Assembly (NCBI GenBank): GCA_002110485.1 | Contig: MOWL01000067.1 | Coordinates: 4,340,001 to 4,404,000 of the forward strand | DNA length: 64,000 bases | Reading direction: 5' to 3' | DNA from: Emergomyces orientalis | Taxonomy: Eukaryota > Ascomycota > Eurotiomycetes > Onygenales > Ajellomycetaceae | Shown: piece by piece, positions 12,406-22,898 of the stretch | Layout of the letters: each line of letters starts with the position of its first letter | Position numbering within the stretch: the first letter of the stretch is position 1 | Notes under the pieces: generated by a model | The model's input: only the letters and a program-made list of their open reading frames with translations | What the model was told of the DNA's origin: nothing | Databases searched by the model: none | Made by a program: the position numbers and the translations under genes

Positions 12406-12621
12406 TCACGACTAGGGGTATTCCAGCCTGGACCCTACTTGGAGGCGGTAAAAGTTTTGCCTCGTAATATTGGATGAGCGACCGTGTCCCCGTCAAAATT
12501 GCTACAATTTTGTGCTGGAATGTTACCCCGCGAGAAGATCCTTTGTGTCACCAACGATAACCACATATATCAATCAATCGCTTACATTTTCACCGTCATC
12601 TTAACATAGCGAGGCCACCTT
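12406..12621. terminator. Short convergent 3' spacer, eIF1A-like gene and ALG3
   Basis: Only 216 bp separate the two convergent stop codons, so the 3' UTRs probably abut or overlap. No discrete terminator structure was recognised; the label marks the shared 3'-end region. Confidence 0.35.
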
Positions 12622-14011
12622 TTATTCCTTATGTTCTTTGTTTGAGACGGGCGTTCGATACCCATTGAGGAATGCCCCAAGAACCTGTATTGAAAGACAC
12701 GCGACAACGGTGGTTGAGCTCACAGTTGTGCTTGGGTAGACGTTCCAAGCCCATTCTTGCGCCGCCCAAAGCAAGTAAATAATCATCGGGTGAAATCCAG
12801 ATTTCCAAAGAAGGAAAGGCGTTGCCCACGAAAGATATGCAAAAAATTGATAGTGCAAGCTGCGGGCGCAGAGAAGGCCTAATGCAAGTGAGCTTAACAT
12901 GGTTGTGGCGATGAAGGAGCTGGAGATTTGAGTGGGCAACTGGTTCCCACGGGCGATGTTGTTGATAAATTGTGCTGTGCTAGAGTTCGATGGGCCGATC
13001 CAACGATATACGAAAAATAGCATCAGTATCGATGCATGCACAGCCAGCAATGCAAGCGCGAACGATTTGGAGATAAAGACGTCTTCACCGACAAATCGCC
13101 AGTTTACGGTCCACTTGAAAAGGAATCGCCGCGTGAATTCGAACGCTCTTGATATATAGCTGCTGGGATTTTCTTGAAGAAAGGGGACAGCAACGAGCAG
13201 CTAGATATTTCATGTTAGTCGCAAAATGGAGAATTTTAGCTACTTTTCACAATAGCCTCATTCAACTAGCCTTTGTATCTTCCAACTGTAGTGGGGGCAA
13301 CGCACCTGTAATAACAATGCAGTGATCCCAAGACCGGCAGCTTTAACAATACCAGTACCCAGAACCACAATTACCGCAACAGCCGGTGCTACAAGTAGTA
13401 GCGTCATTTTAACCCCTACACCCATCGACCACAATATGACACCCGCAGCCCATTGTCTCTTCTGCAGCATCAAAATAGCCGCCCATAGGAAGAATGTCGC
13501 AACCGCATCGTTGAAAAGCCGAAGCAGAAACACGCTGTGAAGTCTTTTCGATAACATAAGCAGAGGAAATAGATACGGCGGCGCCCTCGCAGAGCGATAA
13601 CTCCACATCACAATCATCACTGACGCGAGATATAGAATCGCAAAGAGGACCTGTGCGAAGGCGATGTCCCGGCCATCGTCGCAGATGCGGTAGAGGGCGG
13701 AGTAGATGTAGACGTGCACGGCAGGATAGACAAGTGGCCCCGTAGAGCCCTTAATGAGAGCATAGTCTCGTTCGCCGGACAGGAAAAGTGATACGTGTTG
13801 CATATATGTTGTCCAGTCTATTTCTGTGTCTGTTGCCGTTAAAAGGTTAGTGTCGTCCTCATCTCATGTGTTTTAGGTGGTCATAAATACATGGAACTTT
13901 CCAAACAATGGCAGCGCAGAGAACAACTTCTGCGAGCAGAAGCAATGGCCAGATCCATTTTGAATATTTTGGATTCGTAGTAAGGTCAATAGCGCGCCCG
14001 TACAGGCTCAT
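12622..14011 (-). CDS. alg3: Dol-P-Man:Man5GlcNAc2-PP-Dol alpha-1,3-mannosyltransferase ALG3
   Basis: Three exons: complement(13891..14011, 13306..13829, 12622..13200), 407 residues. Introns are 61 bp (13830-13890) and 105 bp (13201-13305), joining to KVPYTEIDW and ALLLQLLVAVPFLQENPSSY, both typical of Alg3. The product is a multi-pass ER membrane enzyme that adds the sixth mannose, from dolichol-phosphate-mannose, to the lumenal lipid-linked oligosaccharide in N-glycan assembly. Hallmarks: EIDWTTYM with the acidic lumenal loop residues, GSTGPLVYPA, RLFNDA, and the C-terminal aromatic run HYQFFAYLSWATPFLLW followed by WNVYPS. An upstream in-frame ATG at 14074 would add 21 residues, but the conserved N-terminus (MSLYGRAIDL, then NPKYSKW) starts at 14011, so I prefer it. 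Confidence 0.95.
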
Positions 14012-14074
14012 CTTTGCGTGGAGGTGCTGCACTCCGAAGCTGTGCAAGCTGCTGGAAGCCCAAAGTAAGCTCAA

Positions 14075-14740
14075 GCTTTATGCGATTGAGCTAACTGTGG
14101 TCCCCGGGGCAGTTATCTGCGTGAAGTCGAACCGAGAGGCCAAACTACCTAGGCACTTACCTAGGTAAGTACATACGTCTGGTCTTCTGGAACTTTTCAA
14201 TTAGCGATTGACTCGCGTTGCCTGGATGGTTTCTACGAAAGGTCAAAACGATCGTCCAAACTAATGTCCACCTAATAATAATAACTAGTATCATGTGACA
14301 TCGCTGGGCCCCACACGCCTTCTCTCATATAGATACTAATAACAGGTAATTAATTGTTTATGCATTCTTGTAAAAGTCTTGAAAATTATAATTGTTTATT
14401 TCGTTCCTTAAATTGGAGGGGAAAGGGATGTTTGATACCGAGTCAAAGACCACCGAGAACTCAATGGTTGGAACCAGCTAATTACCGTCCCGGCCAGCGA
14501 GTTGATATCTTAGATATAACATATAGAAAAGAAACGGGTCACTCCAAAAACTCGAGAAATGGAGAATTGGAAAAAAGAAAGAAAAAAAAGAACCCAAAAA
14601 AAAGGGGAGAGAAGCAGGGAATACCATTCTTGTTCTTCCCAAATATGCCCATCTCGTTGTAAAAAAAAACCATAAATGGTATGACGTATCCTACACTTCT
14701 ATCTCATCACCCGGACGAGCAAAGCCTTCGATCTCAGCGA
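14075..14740. other. Spacer upstream of ALG3 / downstream of the 14741-15871 gene
   Basis: ALG3 promoter region and 3' end of the next gene. A purine run lies at about 14565-14615. No gene seen. Confidence 0.4.
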
Positions 14741-15871
14741 TCAAGCTTCCATCTCATGGACTCCTCGGGCAGGAAGCACGGCAGACAGAGGAAGACAGGT
14801 TTCGTCTAGTTCTGCTACTGAGCTATGGCTGTCTTCAGCAGAGTCGTACTCGGGGGGGTCCCCTCGAGAAGATACTGGGGATGAAGCTGCCGAACGGTTG
14901 TTTTCATGATCTTCGATCTCTATAACGCCAAACTGAAGTAGTTCTTCTTCGCCGATAGGTTTTTTAATATCCTCCACCATCAATGTATAATGCGTTTCCA
15001 ACCGTTTCGCCTCCAGTTTCTCTCGCTTCCTCCTTGCAGCCATCGATTCCTTCGGCTCGACTTTGAACCCTAGTTTCGAGTCAGACAGAGGACTCAGGGG
15101 GCTGCGGCCAGCGTGAGTGTTGTGCGGGGAGGAGAGCGAAGATGTGCTGCCGTTTATGTCGTCGTCCATATCGTTGGTTTCTTCTTTGTTCATTTTCTCG
15201 CGGTCCTTTTTGTCCATCTTGCTCTCCAGTCTCTCCTGTTTGCGCCTGGGTAAACGGAGCCATACTCTGAAGCCCTTGTCTCGAAACACGTTCTCGTTCC
15301 AGGTGTTAAGTGTTATTTCAAGATCGCCTTTCCCCTTTTGACTCCGTCTCACTTTCTTCGCCACGCGACTATTTTTGATGCCCTTCCCGGCATAGTAGCC
15401 AGGGATGGGTCCAAATACAGCCAGGGCACTCGTGGCGACTATCCCAACTCCAACACCAACTGACCAAACAGCACATTTCTCTAGGACTGTAAGCCTAACA
15501 GCGTAAGCGAGCTCGTCACTAAACTGCGTCCATTCGTCTGGGCCGACGTGTAATTGGAAGAGTTTTTGGTTATATGGAAATCCTGAGGCGATATCTGGTC
15601 CATTTGTCGGGATCTCAAGGGTGGGGAACGGCTCTACTTGTGGGGGAGTGTGTGGTTGGATACTACTGTTTTCGCTGGCGGGGAGTGTCAAGTTAGCAAT
15701 GGTTGTGTAAACGGCGAGAATCGCTTTCACTGCCTACCTTGAATATTGCCGGTAAAGTGATGAGTCCGTTTCCTTATCCTCGGGCAGAGGAATTGGAGAA
15801 ATTGGAGAAATTGAAGCAGTTGGGGTCCCGAGCATCGGAGAAGACACCGGTTTTCGCGCAATGCGATGCAT
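14741..15871 (-). CDS. Unknown fungal protein with one hydrophobic segment, two exons
   Basis: Model: complement(15738..15871, 14741..15674), 355 residues. The large exon has no ATG at its 5' end (only GTG at 15730), which led me to an upstream exon starting MHRIARKPVSSPML; the 63-bp intron (15675-15737) has a GTAGGC donor, GCTAAC branch and CAG acceptor and joins in frame at a Ser codon. A Gly/Ala/Val-rich hydrophobic stretch (about residues 115-140, SVGVGVGIVATSALAVFGPI, then GYYAGKG) is a likely membrane segment with GxxxG-type packing. It is followed by basic KKVRR, a predicted folded part (about 160-190), a charged Lys/Glu-rich low-complexity linker and a helix (REKLEAKRLETHYTLMVEDI). 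Family and function not recognised. The first exon is Ser/Pro-rich with SPISPIP repeats that could be phosphorylation sites. Confidence 0.72.
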
Positions 15872-17500
15872 TTTTCCGAGAAATATTAATCGAGTCCAAT
15901 CCACAAAAGGACGAGGTTATGGCTGGATAATGCAGTACAGGCTGCCTCCGATGTTCCTTCTCAAAGTTGGAACAGTATATAGCTTTTTATTTTGGGAAAT
16001 TGCACAATTACGTTTCAATTGCGCATGAGGTGAATCCCAGATTTTGTTTGCCAACTGTGGAATTGCACAGTGCTCTAATTATATATTCAGCTGGTCACAA
16101 TATGTTTCCGAGCTGCGAAGGACAACACGCAGACCGCTCCGTTTATATGAACAGAGTAGTATTACTAGTTAGCCAAAGTAGCACGCGGCGCGAAAATGAT
16201 AAAAAATTTTCCATGTCCTGCGCGAGCTGGGGGGCCCTCCATTGATTATTTATTTGTGCATTTACGGGCGTACTCAAACAGCCAGTTGGTGGACCTAGGA
16301 TGGTTGACTTTGTCCAGACCGAGAAAACAGCACAGCCCCGAAACAACCCTGCAGCAAACATGCTTCAGTCCTGGGGCCTGGGAAAATGTCTTGGGCGCTC
16401 AACCGCCGTATCATTGCCAGAAACGGGCGGGGATATTCTTCAGCTCCCCCTCAAAATTGTGCCATAATGTGCCAGGATATCCAAAGCTTGTATTAGAAAT
16501 CAAGGTAGATTCGTCACCCAAGGAGGGATGGGTTGATTTAATTCTTGTTCATTTGGCGAACTGCTATGTTTTTGTCGGGATGTGCACAGGACAGGCTGGA
16601 AGCCTAATAAGGCATTCGTCATCCTACGGGCTTGGTTGCTGCCACTAGATGCGCTAACCAGCAGTTGGCTTGAATAAATATGCCCAAACCTTCAGGACTC
16701 AAGGCTAACGGGTAAAAAATACGACAGGGCACAAAAGTCAAAGTTGAAAAGTTTTGCGAATGAATTGCTGGGAATCTGTGTCCGAGACAAGGCTAAGCTT
16801 TGGCTTCATGAGTCGTCTGAGGATGAAGAGGACATCAATGATTATGACGAGTTTCAGGGATGCGAATGCCCATTCTCATTGGTACTTTTCCGAAAGGTTT
16901 AGGTTTTGGCTTCGCGTGAAACGGAGTTAGATTAGAATATGCCAGAGGCGACGTCATCAGCATAGTTCGATAAATTCGTCCGTATACCCTGCAGAAATCA
17001 TAGTGAGGAAGTTTGCGTGCTCCATTTGCCATATTCATGTATTGTTACTAAAAATAGAAGATAGGATCGATATCGATCTGGGCGTGGAGATCGGTGAGTT
17101 CCAGTAAAATTCCCACAAACTGCTCCGCGTTTTGCTCTGAAGATTCGAAACTTGGAAATACGAAGCATATGTAGCTAACTAAATCACCAATAGAGCTAGC
17201 CTATCGATATGGGGAGAGTCATTGAGCAAAAACGAGCAAAGAGCCACTTTGGGCCATTGCGCGGCGGCAAACTCCTTTGTACAGTACATATATGGAATGT
17301 TTAATTTATATTTAAATAGACAGTATACAATCCATGCTCCCCCACCCACCACTCTCATAGTATATACAAACAAGGTGCAAGTAGAGAAAAAGCCCAACAA
17401 AGCCATATAAAGACATAACCAAGGGTCAGCACCCAATCCAGGGCCATGAGATGCACATATGTTACAGTTTCTTCACTCCTCAATCCTGCCTGCAATGAAA
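15872..17500. other. 1.6-kb spacer, no gene supported
   Basis: A 150-codon open frame at 16196-16648 (+) shows no domain and no consistent codon bias, and is not called. The rest is ordinary mixed sequence. Confidence 0.4.
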
Positions 17501-17989
17501 TCACGATTCGCTCTCCCGTCCCGGAATATCTGCCCTCGGGATCCCATCTCTCCCCTTCCCCACATCCCGATTCTTGAACCCTAATAACTGCCCGACCACA
17601 CCCCCCGGTTTTGGCACGGGACATTCCCTCTTAGCATTGGCGATATTCTTTGCCTCCTCCTCCAGCTGCCGGAATTTCACAATTTCTTCATCTACAAGCC
17701 CTTGTTGCGAACTTAAACATTCCGCTGGCGTCGTCGCTGTGTGGGTATTTAGAGTGGAATATCCTTCACTTGCACCAGGCGGCTGAGGCTCCACGGTTTT
17801 TCTTCTTCGTTTCCGTACCACCCTCTGTTGTCCATCGGGGGACATGATCATTTCAGAATCGGCGTAGGCATGTCGCGGCACAGGGCAAGGGAAAAGATGT
17901 GGTATGCCCACAATGACGAGGGATGACATGAGGGTAAGTGTGAAGAGGGAGACTGTCGAGCGAGACCGCGGATGGAGGTGGGGAGGCAT
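17501..17989 (-). CDS. Small single-pass membrane protein, unknown function
   Basis: A single-exon frame of 162 residues. A basic N-terminus (PPHLHPRSRS) precedes a hydrophobic segment (about residues 12-32, SLFTLTLMSSLVIVGIPHLF), then a CPVPRHAYADS motif, a basic patch (VVRKRRRK), a low-complexity linker, a predicted amphipathic helix (about 105-125), and ECPVPKPGGVVGQLLGF near the C-terminus. The short basic-plus-TM start is the topology of many mitochondrial inner-membrane assembly proteins, and the CPVPKPGG motif looks conserved rather than random; both are inference. I do not recognise a named family. Start codon is the only ATG before the membrane segment. Confidence 0.65.
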   Translation of the reverse strand: MPPHLHPRSRSTVSLFTLTLMSSLVIVGIPHLFPCPVPRHAYADSEMIMSPDGQQRVVRKRRRKTVEPQPPGASEGYSTLNTHTATTPAECLSSQQGLVDEEIVKFRQLEEEAKNIANAKRECPVPKPGGVVGQLLGFKNRDVGKGRDGIPRADIPGRESES

Positions 17990-19702
17990 TGTTGGCAGGG
18001 GAAATTGCCAATGGGCTATTTCGTCCTTGTTACGGTAATTATTAAAGGAGAGTAGGCGTCATGGGACGTGGGAAGGGACGTGAGAGGAGCCCAGCTCTTA
18101 ATACTATATTTTTGTTTTGCTTTCCTTCGCTGATCCTCTTGAAGATGTGCAACTGGTTTGTTAGAAACGGCGGAATGAGGCCCAGTAACCACAGGGGCGG
18201 TAGTTTGCATACCTCTATATCCATTCGACTGCCCGGATGAGATTTCTCAGATCGACATACTGCTCAATGGCGTGATATGACTTCAGTGGCGTGCTCCGAG
18301 CCCTGGAGATCACATATATCGTATCCAGAAAAGTTTGAGCGGGTTCTGGCGGCCGCGAATTATGTCATCCCGACAGCCAATCAAACCACGCAGATTAGTA
18401 TCTCACGTGGTTTGGTACTAGCACCAGTGGGAAATTCTACTACAGAACGGGGGAGACCCAAGAGTAAAGCCAATTCTTGTTCTCTTCATTTCTATTATCA
18501 TTACTGCCGTAGATATCTGCTATGGGAGGCATACTTGACCTTATCTCCACGGAGAATGCTATTTTAATGCTTGGCGATTGTGTGGTATCTATTTTCTTTA
18601 TCCCCAGTCTACCATCGATAGTGTTGCAGGATAAATTTTTGACAGATGATGCAGGCTATTATGGCCTACCGCCGAATAGTTGGACGGCTCTTGATTGAAA
18701 GAAGCCCCGCCCACCCTCCGAAAAGGAGAGATAGAGAAAACGAAGGAACTCTGTATTTTACCCAAGTCCTCCAGCGGCAGCGGTCAATTGGGGGTGTTAT
18801 CCCAATCCCTCTCTCACGTATGTGGCTGTTAGCGGATAAAGCTGAATCTAAGGCCTCTGGCCATAAATCCCTTTTTGGAAGCTCGCGGGCGGTTCCCTGT
18901 TCCCCGACCCTTTTGAGGGTACATATTCTTCGCCGTAAGTAACATAAAAAGTCAATTGCCATGCATTTTGTAGGTTAGCTGTTTCCACCTGACAAACCAC
19001 GCAATATTGCACTTTCTTCCCTTTTGGTGCTCTGTTCCAATGTCTCTTCTTTTGGGCACACGCAGTTTAGCCTTGTGGCGCAGATAATCCCTTTGAAATT
19101 TCCACCCACACTCCTGAGCGTAACATTACGTTGAAATGTCATCTTTTATACAAAATACATAATCACTATCAATAGTTTCTGATATTCAAACGTATTGCCG
19201 ATCTGTTATTGTACCTGATTCTTCCAAGTTGTTCGTACATGGACTGGCTTGCGAATCACGAGCGTGCAGATCGATCTAATCTTATCTCGCGGCTGATTCT
19301 TATGTCAGCCCAATTCTCATCCATTGAACCTTGTAAGCTTCCGAATCTGGACTCCAAGCGCATCCAACAACTGCGAACAACCGTTGTTGCAACAAGATAC
19401 AGCCCCCTCCCCCCTCCACAAGAGAGTCTTCGTGAGCAGCCTTTGAGACAGCTTTTACAACGAAGATGACCTTCATCATCCTGCAGAGATAAACCACTGT
19501 TGCTTCCCCCCGCGGCTCCTAAGCACGTGGATCCATCTGGTCATCGCGCTAAGGTAGATCATTGGTTTCTAGGATACTGGAGCAAGTCCTACGCCACTTG
19601 GTCCACTTCCCTTCATACACTTCTTAACGCCAGAAGTTCAGTTGGAGAAGAGTAGGCGAGTGACTGGGCCGTGCGTTCTGTGTGCGTGGAGGAAGCTTCA
19701 CC
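17990..19702. other. 1.7-kb divergent spacer upstream of ppg1
   Basis: Upstream of the small membrane protein (minus) and of ppg1 (plus). Nothing codes convincingly; 18646-18942 is open on both strands but shows no domain. Confidence 0.4.
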
Positions 19703-21257
19703 ATGAGTGATCTAGACAAGTAAGTTTGAGCTCCGTAGCGGCCATCCCCTCCATTCCACAGTCCTTGACATTGCCTTTCGGACCATCAGCTTTCAGACAG
19801 CTACTAACCAGTCATTCGTTTCTGTATCCAGGGCTATCGCCCAGCTCCGCGCCTGTCGTCCAATTCCGGAACACCAAGTGCGAGAACTCTGCTACAAAGC
19901 ACGCGAGCTACTCATCGAGGAGGGAAATGTAGTCTCTGTCGACGCGCCGGTGACCATCTGTGGCGACATCCACGGCCAGTTTCATGATTTGATGGAGCTA
20001 TTCCGCGTCGGAGGAGATGTGCCGGATACAAATTATCTGTTCATGGGCGACTTTGTCGATCGCGGCTTTTACTCTCTCGAATCTTTCCTTCTTCTCCTGT
20101 GTCTCAAAGTTCGATACCCCGACCGCATCACCCTGATTCGTGGTAATCATGAATCGAGACAGATCACGACCGTATATGGTTTCTACGACGAATGTATCCG
20201 GAAATATGGCAGTGCTAATGTTTGGCGTTATTGTTGCGAAGTGTTTGATTATTTGGCGTTGGGTGCTTTGATATTGGGTGCCAGTTCTGAATTGGAACCT
20301 TCGGGTCCCGTGGTTAACGATGCCACCCAATCCACCGTGGCCACGATGGATGAAGAGCTGGAGTCTGAATTGTTGAATTCGAAGGGCGAAGTTACGTTTA
20401 CGACATATAGGCGAAAGGACGGCGGTGGCAATGGTAACTCACAGGATAATTCAACTGACATCCAAGATATATCCCCCTCCAGGGACACTTCTTCATCGAT
20501 ACTAACCGGCACTCCCACAAGATCTGGTCCCGCAGGCACCGGAGCCACATCTGATAGCATAGGCAGTATTGGAAGTACTACCGGTGCTGTTTTTTGCGTC
20601 CACGGTGGACTGTCCCCACTAGTGGACAGCATCGATAAAATCCGCCTCATCGACCGAAAACAAGAAGTGCCGCATGAGGGCGCAATGTGCGACCTTCTTT
20701 GGTCAGATCCAGACGAGATCGAAGGCTGGGGCCTATCCCCGCGGGGTGCTGGTTTCCTCTTCGGTGCCGATATCGTCAAGCACTTTAGTCACAAAAACGA
20801 CCTCTCGCTCATTGCGCGGGCCCATCAACTCGTAATGGAAGGGTACAAAGAGATGTTCGACGGTGGGATTGTGACTGTTTGGTCTGCACCGAATTATTGC
20901 TACAGGTGTGGCAATGTGGCAGCGATATTGGAGTTAGGTGAAGATGCGAGTAATGGGGGAACGATTGCGAGGAGTAATGGCGATTACGGACGGAGTGCAG
21001 GCGCGGTTACTGACATCAGACAACAACGCCAACAGAGAAGGATACTAGGTCCAGGAAGGAGGTATAGGGTGTTCGATGCAGCTGCGCAGGATACAAGGGG
21101 AATGCCAGCGAAGAAACCGGTTGCTGATTATTTTCTGGTATGTGTTTGATTATTCCACCTTTCTTTGCTTCCTAGGCCCTCCAGCTTCTAAACCTGCCTT
21201 TCTATCTGTGCTTTCTCTCTCTTAAGGAACCACTCTCTGACGAACATCTAATAGTGA
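19703..21257 (+). CDS. ppg1: PP2A-like serine/threonine protein phosphatase Ppg1
   Basis: Model: join(19703..19719, 19832..21137, 21255..21257), 441 residues. Exon 1 encodes only MSDLD plus two bases (GTAAGT donor at 19720); the intron has a CTAAC branch at 19804. The catalytic core carries the PPP signature motifs GDIHGQ, GDFVDRG and GNHE in order, plus the HGG (CVHGGLSP) and the SAPNYC loop. The Ppg1 branch is indicated by AIAQLRACRPIPEHQVRELC and by an approximately 100-residue insert (about 133-235; Ser/Gly/Thr/Asp-rich) just before the HGG motif. PP2A-family enzymes end in DYFL, whose leucine is carboxymethylated; here DYFL is followed by a GTATGT donor, and the acceptor TAG at 21252-21254 is immediately followed by TGA, so the last exon would be the stop codon alone. 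Without that splice the protein ends DYFLVCV. In yeast Ppg1 acts with the Far/STRIPAK complex. Confidence 0.93.
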
Positions 21258-22898
21258 TACGATATACGATATACTATACAATACCAATCTCATCATACCC
21301 AACCCGACAGTCATTCAGCTTCACTCCCTTGCCCATGTTTTCAAATGGAATATTTAGTATATACCCACCCCGACTTTGCTTATTGAAAGGTTATACGTTC
21401 GTATAACAAGAAGAATTTTGCTCTGGCAGAAGACAGGAGCGATATATAGAAACTAGGGAAACGGAAATTAAAACCCTTTTTTCTCTCTTCTTTGTCTCCT
21501 TCTTTGTCTCCTTTTTCTCATTCCTGTTCTCATTCCTGGTTGAAGACACAATACGTAGGTAGCTAGGCCGAATCCATGTTTTTGACTATCAAGTAGAATG
21601 AAATGTGTTTGTGTCCGTGTATATTTTGTAACTTTTATTTTACTTTCATGTTTTTCGCTTCCGTGTTACCCAAAACTGCTACTCTTGGTCGTCCGTCACC
21701 GGGAGAACCATCATACCATCGTGAGTCCGCTCTTTTTCAAACTTGCCCGTGGATATCTCCTCTCCACCTTCTCCCTCCCCATTCAAAATGTCAATCATCG
21801 GTCCCTTGGATCCATAGTTCCCGTTCAGCGATTATTTACGTAGCTAGCGATTCACCCATTGGGTCGGTGGAGAAGGGGAGAAACCAGCCAAATGCCCGAG
21901 CTGAGGTGGTGAGAGGATTGCACCGCGTGGAGTTTCGATGCTTTTCGCGTCCTCGTGACCCCTGGTGCGCCCAGGTTGATGTCTGGTGCGGGTCAGTATT
22001 AGCCACCTCGGTTTACATATTGAGGGTCGGAATAGATATCGACGCAAGGCCCCGACCTTATTCTTTTGGGTCGTACACCTCGTTTATCGAGCTACAACAT
22101 TGGTGAAACAAAAGTAGAGCAACGGAAATATAAATAAACAAAAACCCGTCTAGAGTTACGTACTGTATATACAACTATATCTATATACATTTCTTGTGTT
22201 AGCCATTTAAATTGAGGTAAGGGGAAAAAATGGAGAAGAAGCATGAAAACCGCCCTCTCCTCCATCCCACTTGATGCTTACAACCCAGAAGATACAAACA
22301 GCGATTGGACGCGAAACGACAAACAGACAAGAAAAGAAAACAGGTAAAAGGAAAATGCAAAAACCGCCTTATCATGACCAGGAACATGACATCTTTATCT
22401 GCATCCCGACACCAAGCAAAGGAAACATAAAAAAGGGGCAGAGGTATGACAAAATATGTTTAGTGTCATAAGCGGTTACAGCCTACTATTGTTAAGGCTT
22501 CCTCCGGGCCCCGATTACCCGATTTAATCATTCAGCCGCGTGGAAAGAAATAAGAGAAAAGACTACGGTGCCACCGAAAATCGTTGTCCTGTTAAACAGA
22601 CAAAGGGATTCTAGAAAGCAGTTTATCTTGTCTTTTACCGTTTCCATTTGAAAGGTAAGGTGTGTAAGTAGCAGGAACTATGCACAATGGAGGCTGGGTC
22701 GATAGAAGGATAGCTGAAGCTTAAGTTGGTAAAATCTCTGATGTTCATGAAAAGCGCGTCCGTTCTAGAAGAGGAGAAAAACAGATGAGAATAGAATGAA
22801 AGTGACGTCATTTATGGGGATAGTAAATGTGTGGTGTCTGGTGAGGAAGAAGAATAGGGTACCAGTCTCCTCAAGAAATGCACGAGGGATCGATGGGA
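21258..22898. other. Convergent 3' spacer, ppg1 and the Zn2Cys6 gene
   Basis: Contains pyrimidine-rich runs near 21475-21540 just after ppg1 and mixed sequence to 22898. A 167-codon frame at 21603-22106 has no domain content. Nothing else is recognised. Confidence 0.4.

Noticed and set aside
14012..14074. Upstream ATG adding 21 residues to ALG3
   Set aside because: The conserved N-terminus begins at the second ATG; the extension has no family-like sequence. Kept only as an alternative start.
16196..16648. 150-codon plus-strand frame as a possible gene
   Set aside because: No domain, no codon bias, no splice context, and no good start; treated as chance.
21603..22106. 167-codon frame after ppg1
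   Set aside because: Low-complexity start from pyrimidine-rich sequence, no domain, located in the expected 3' region of two convergent genes.
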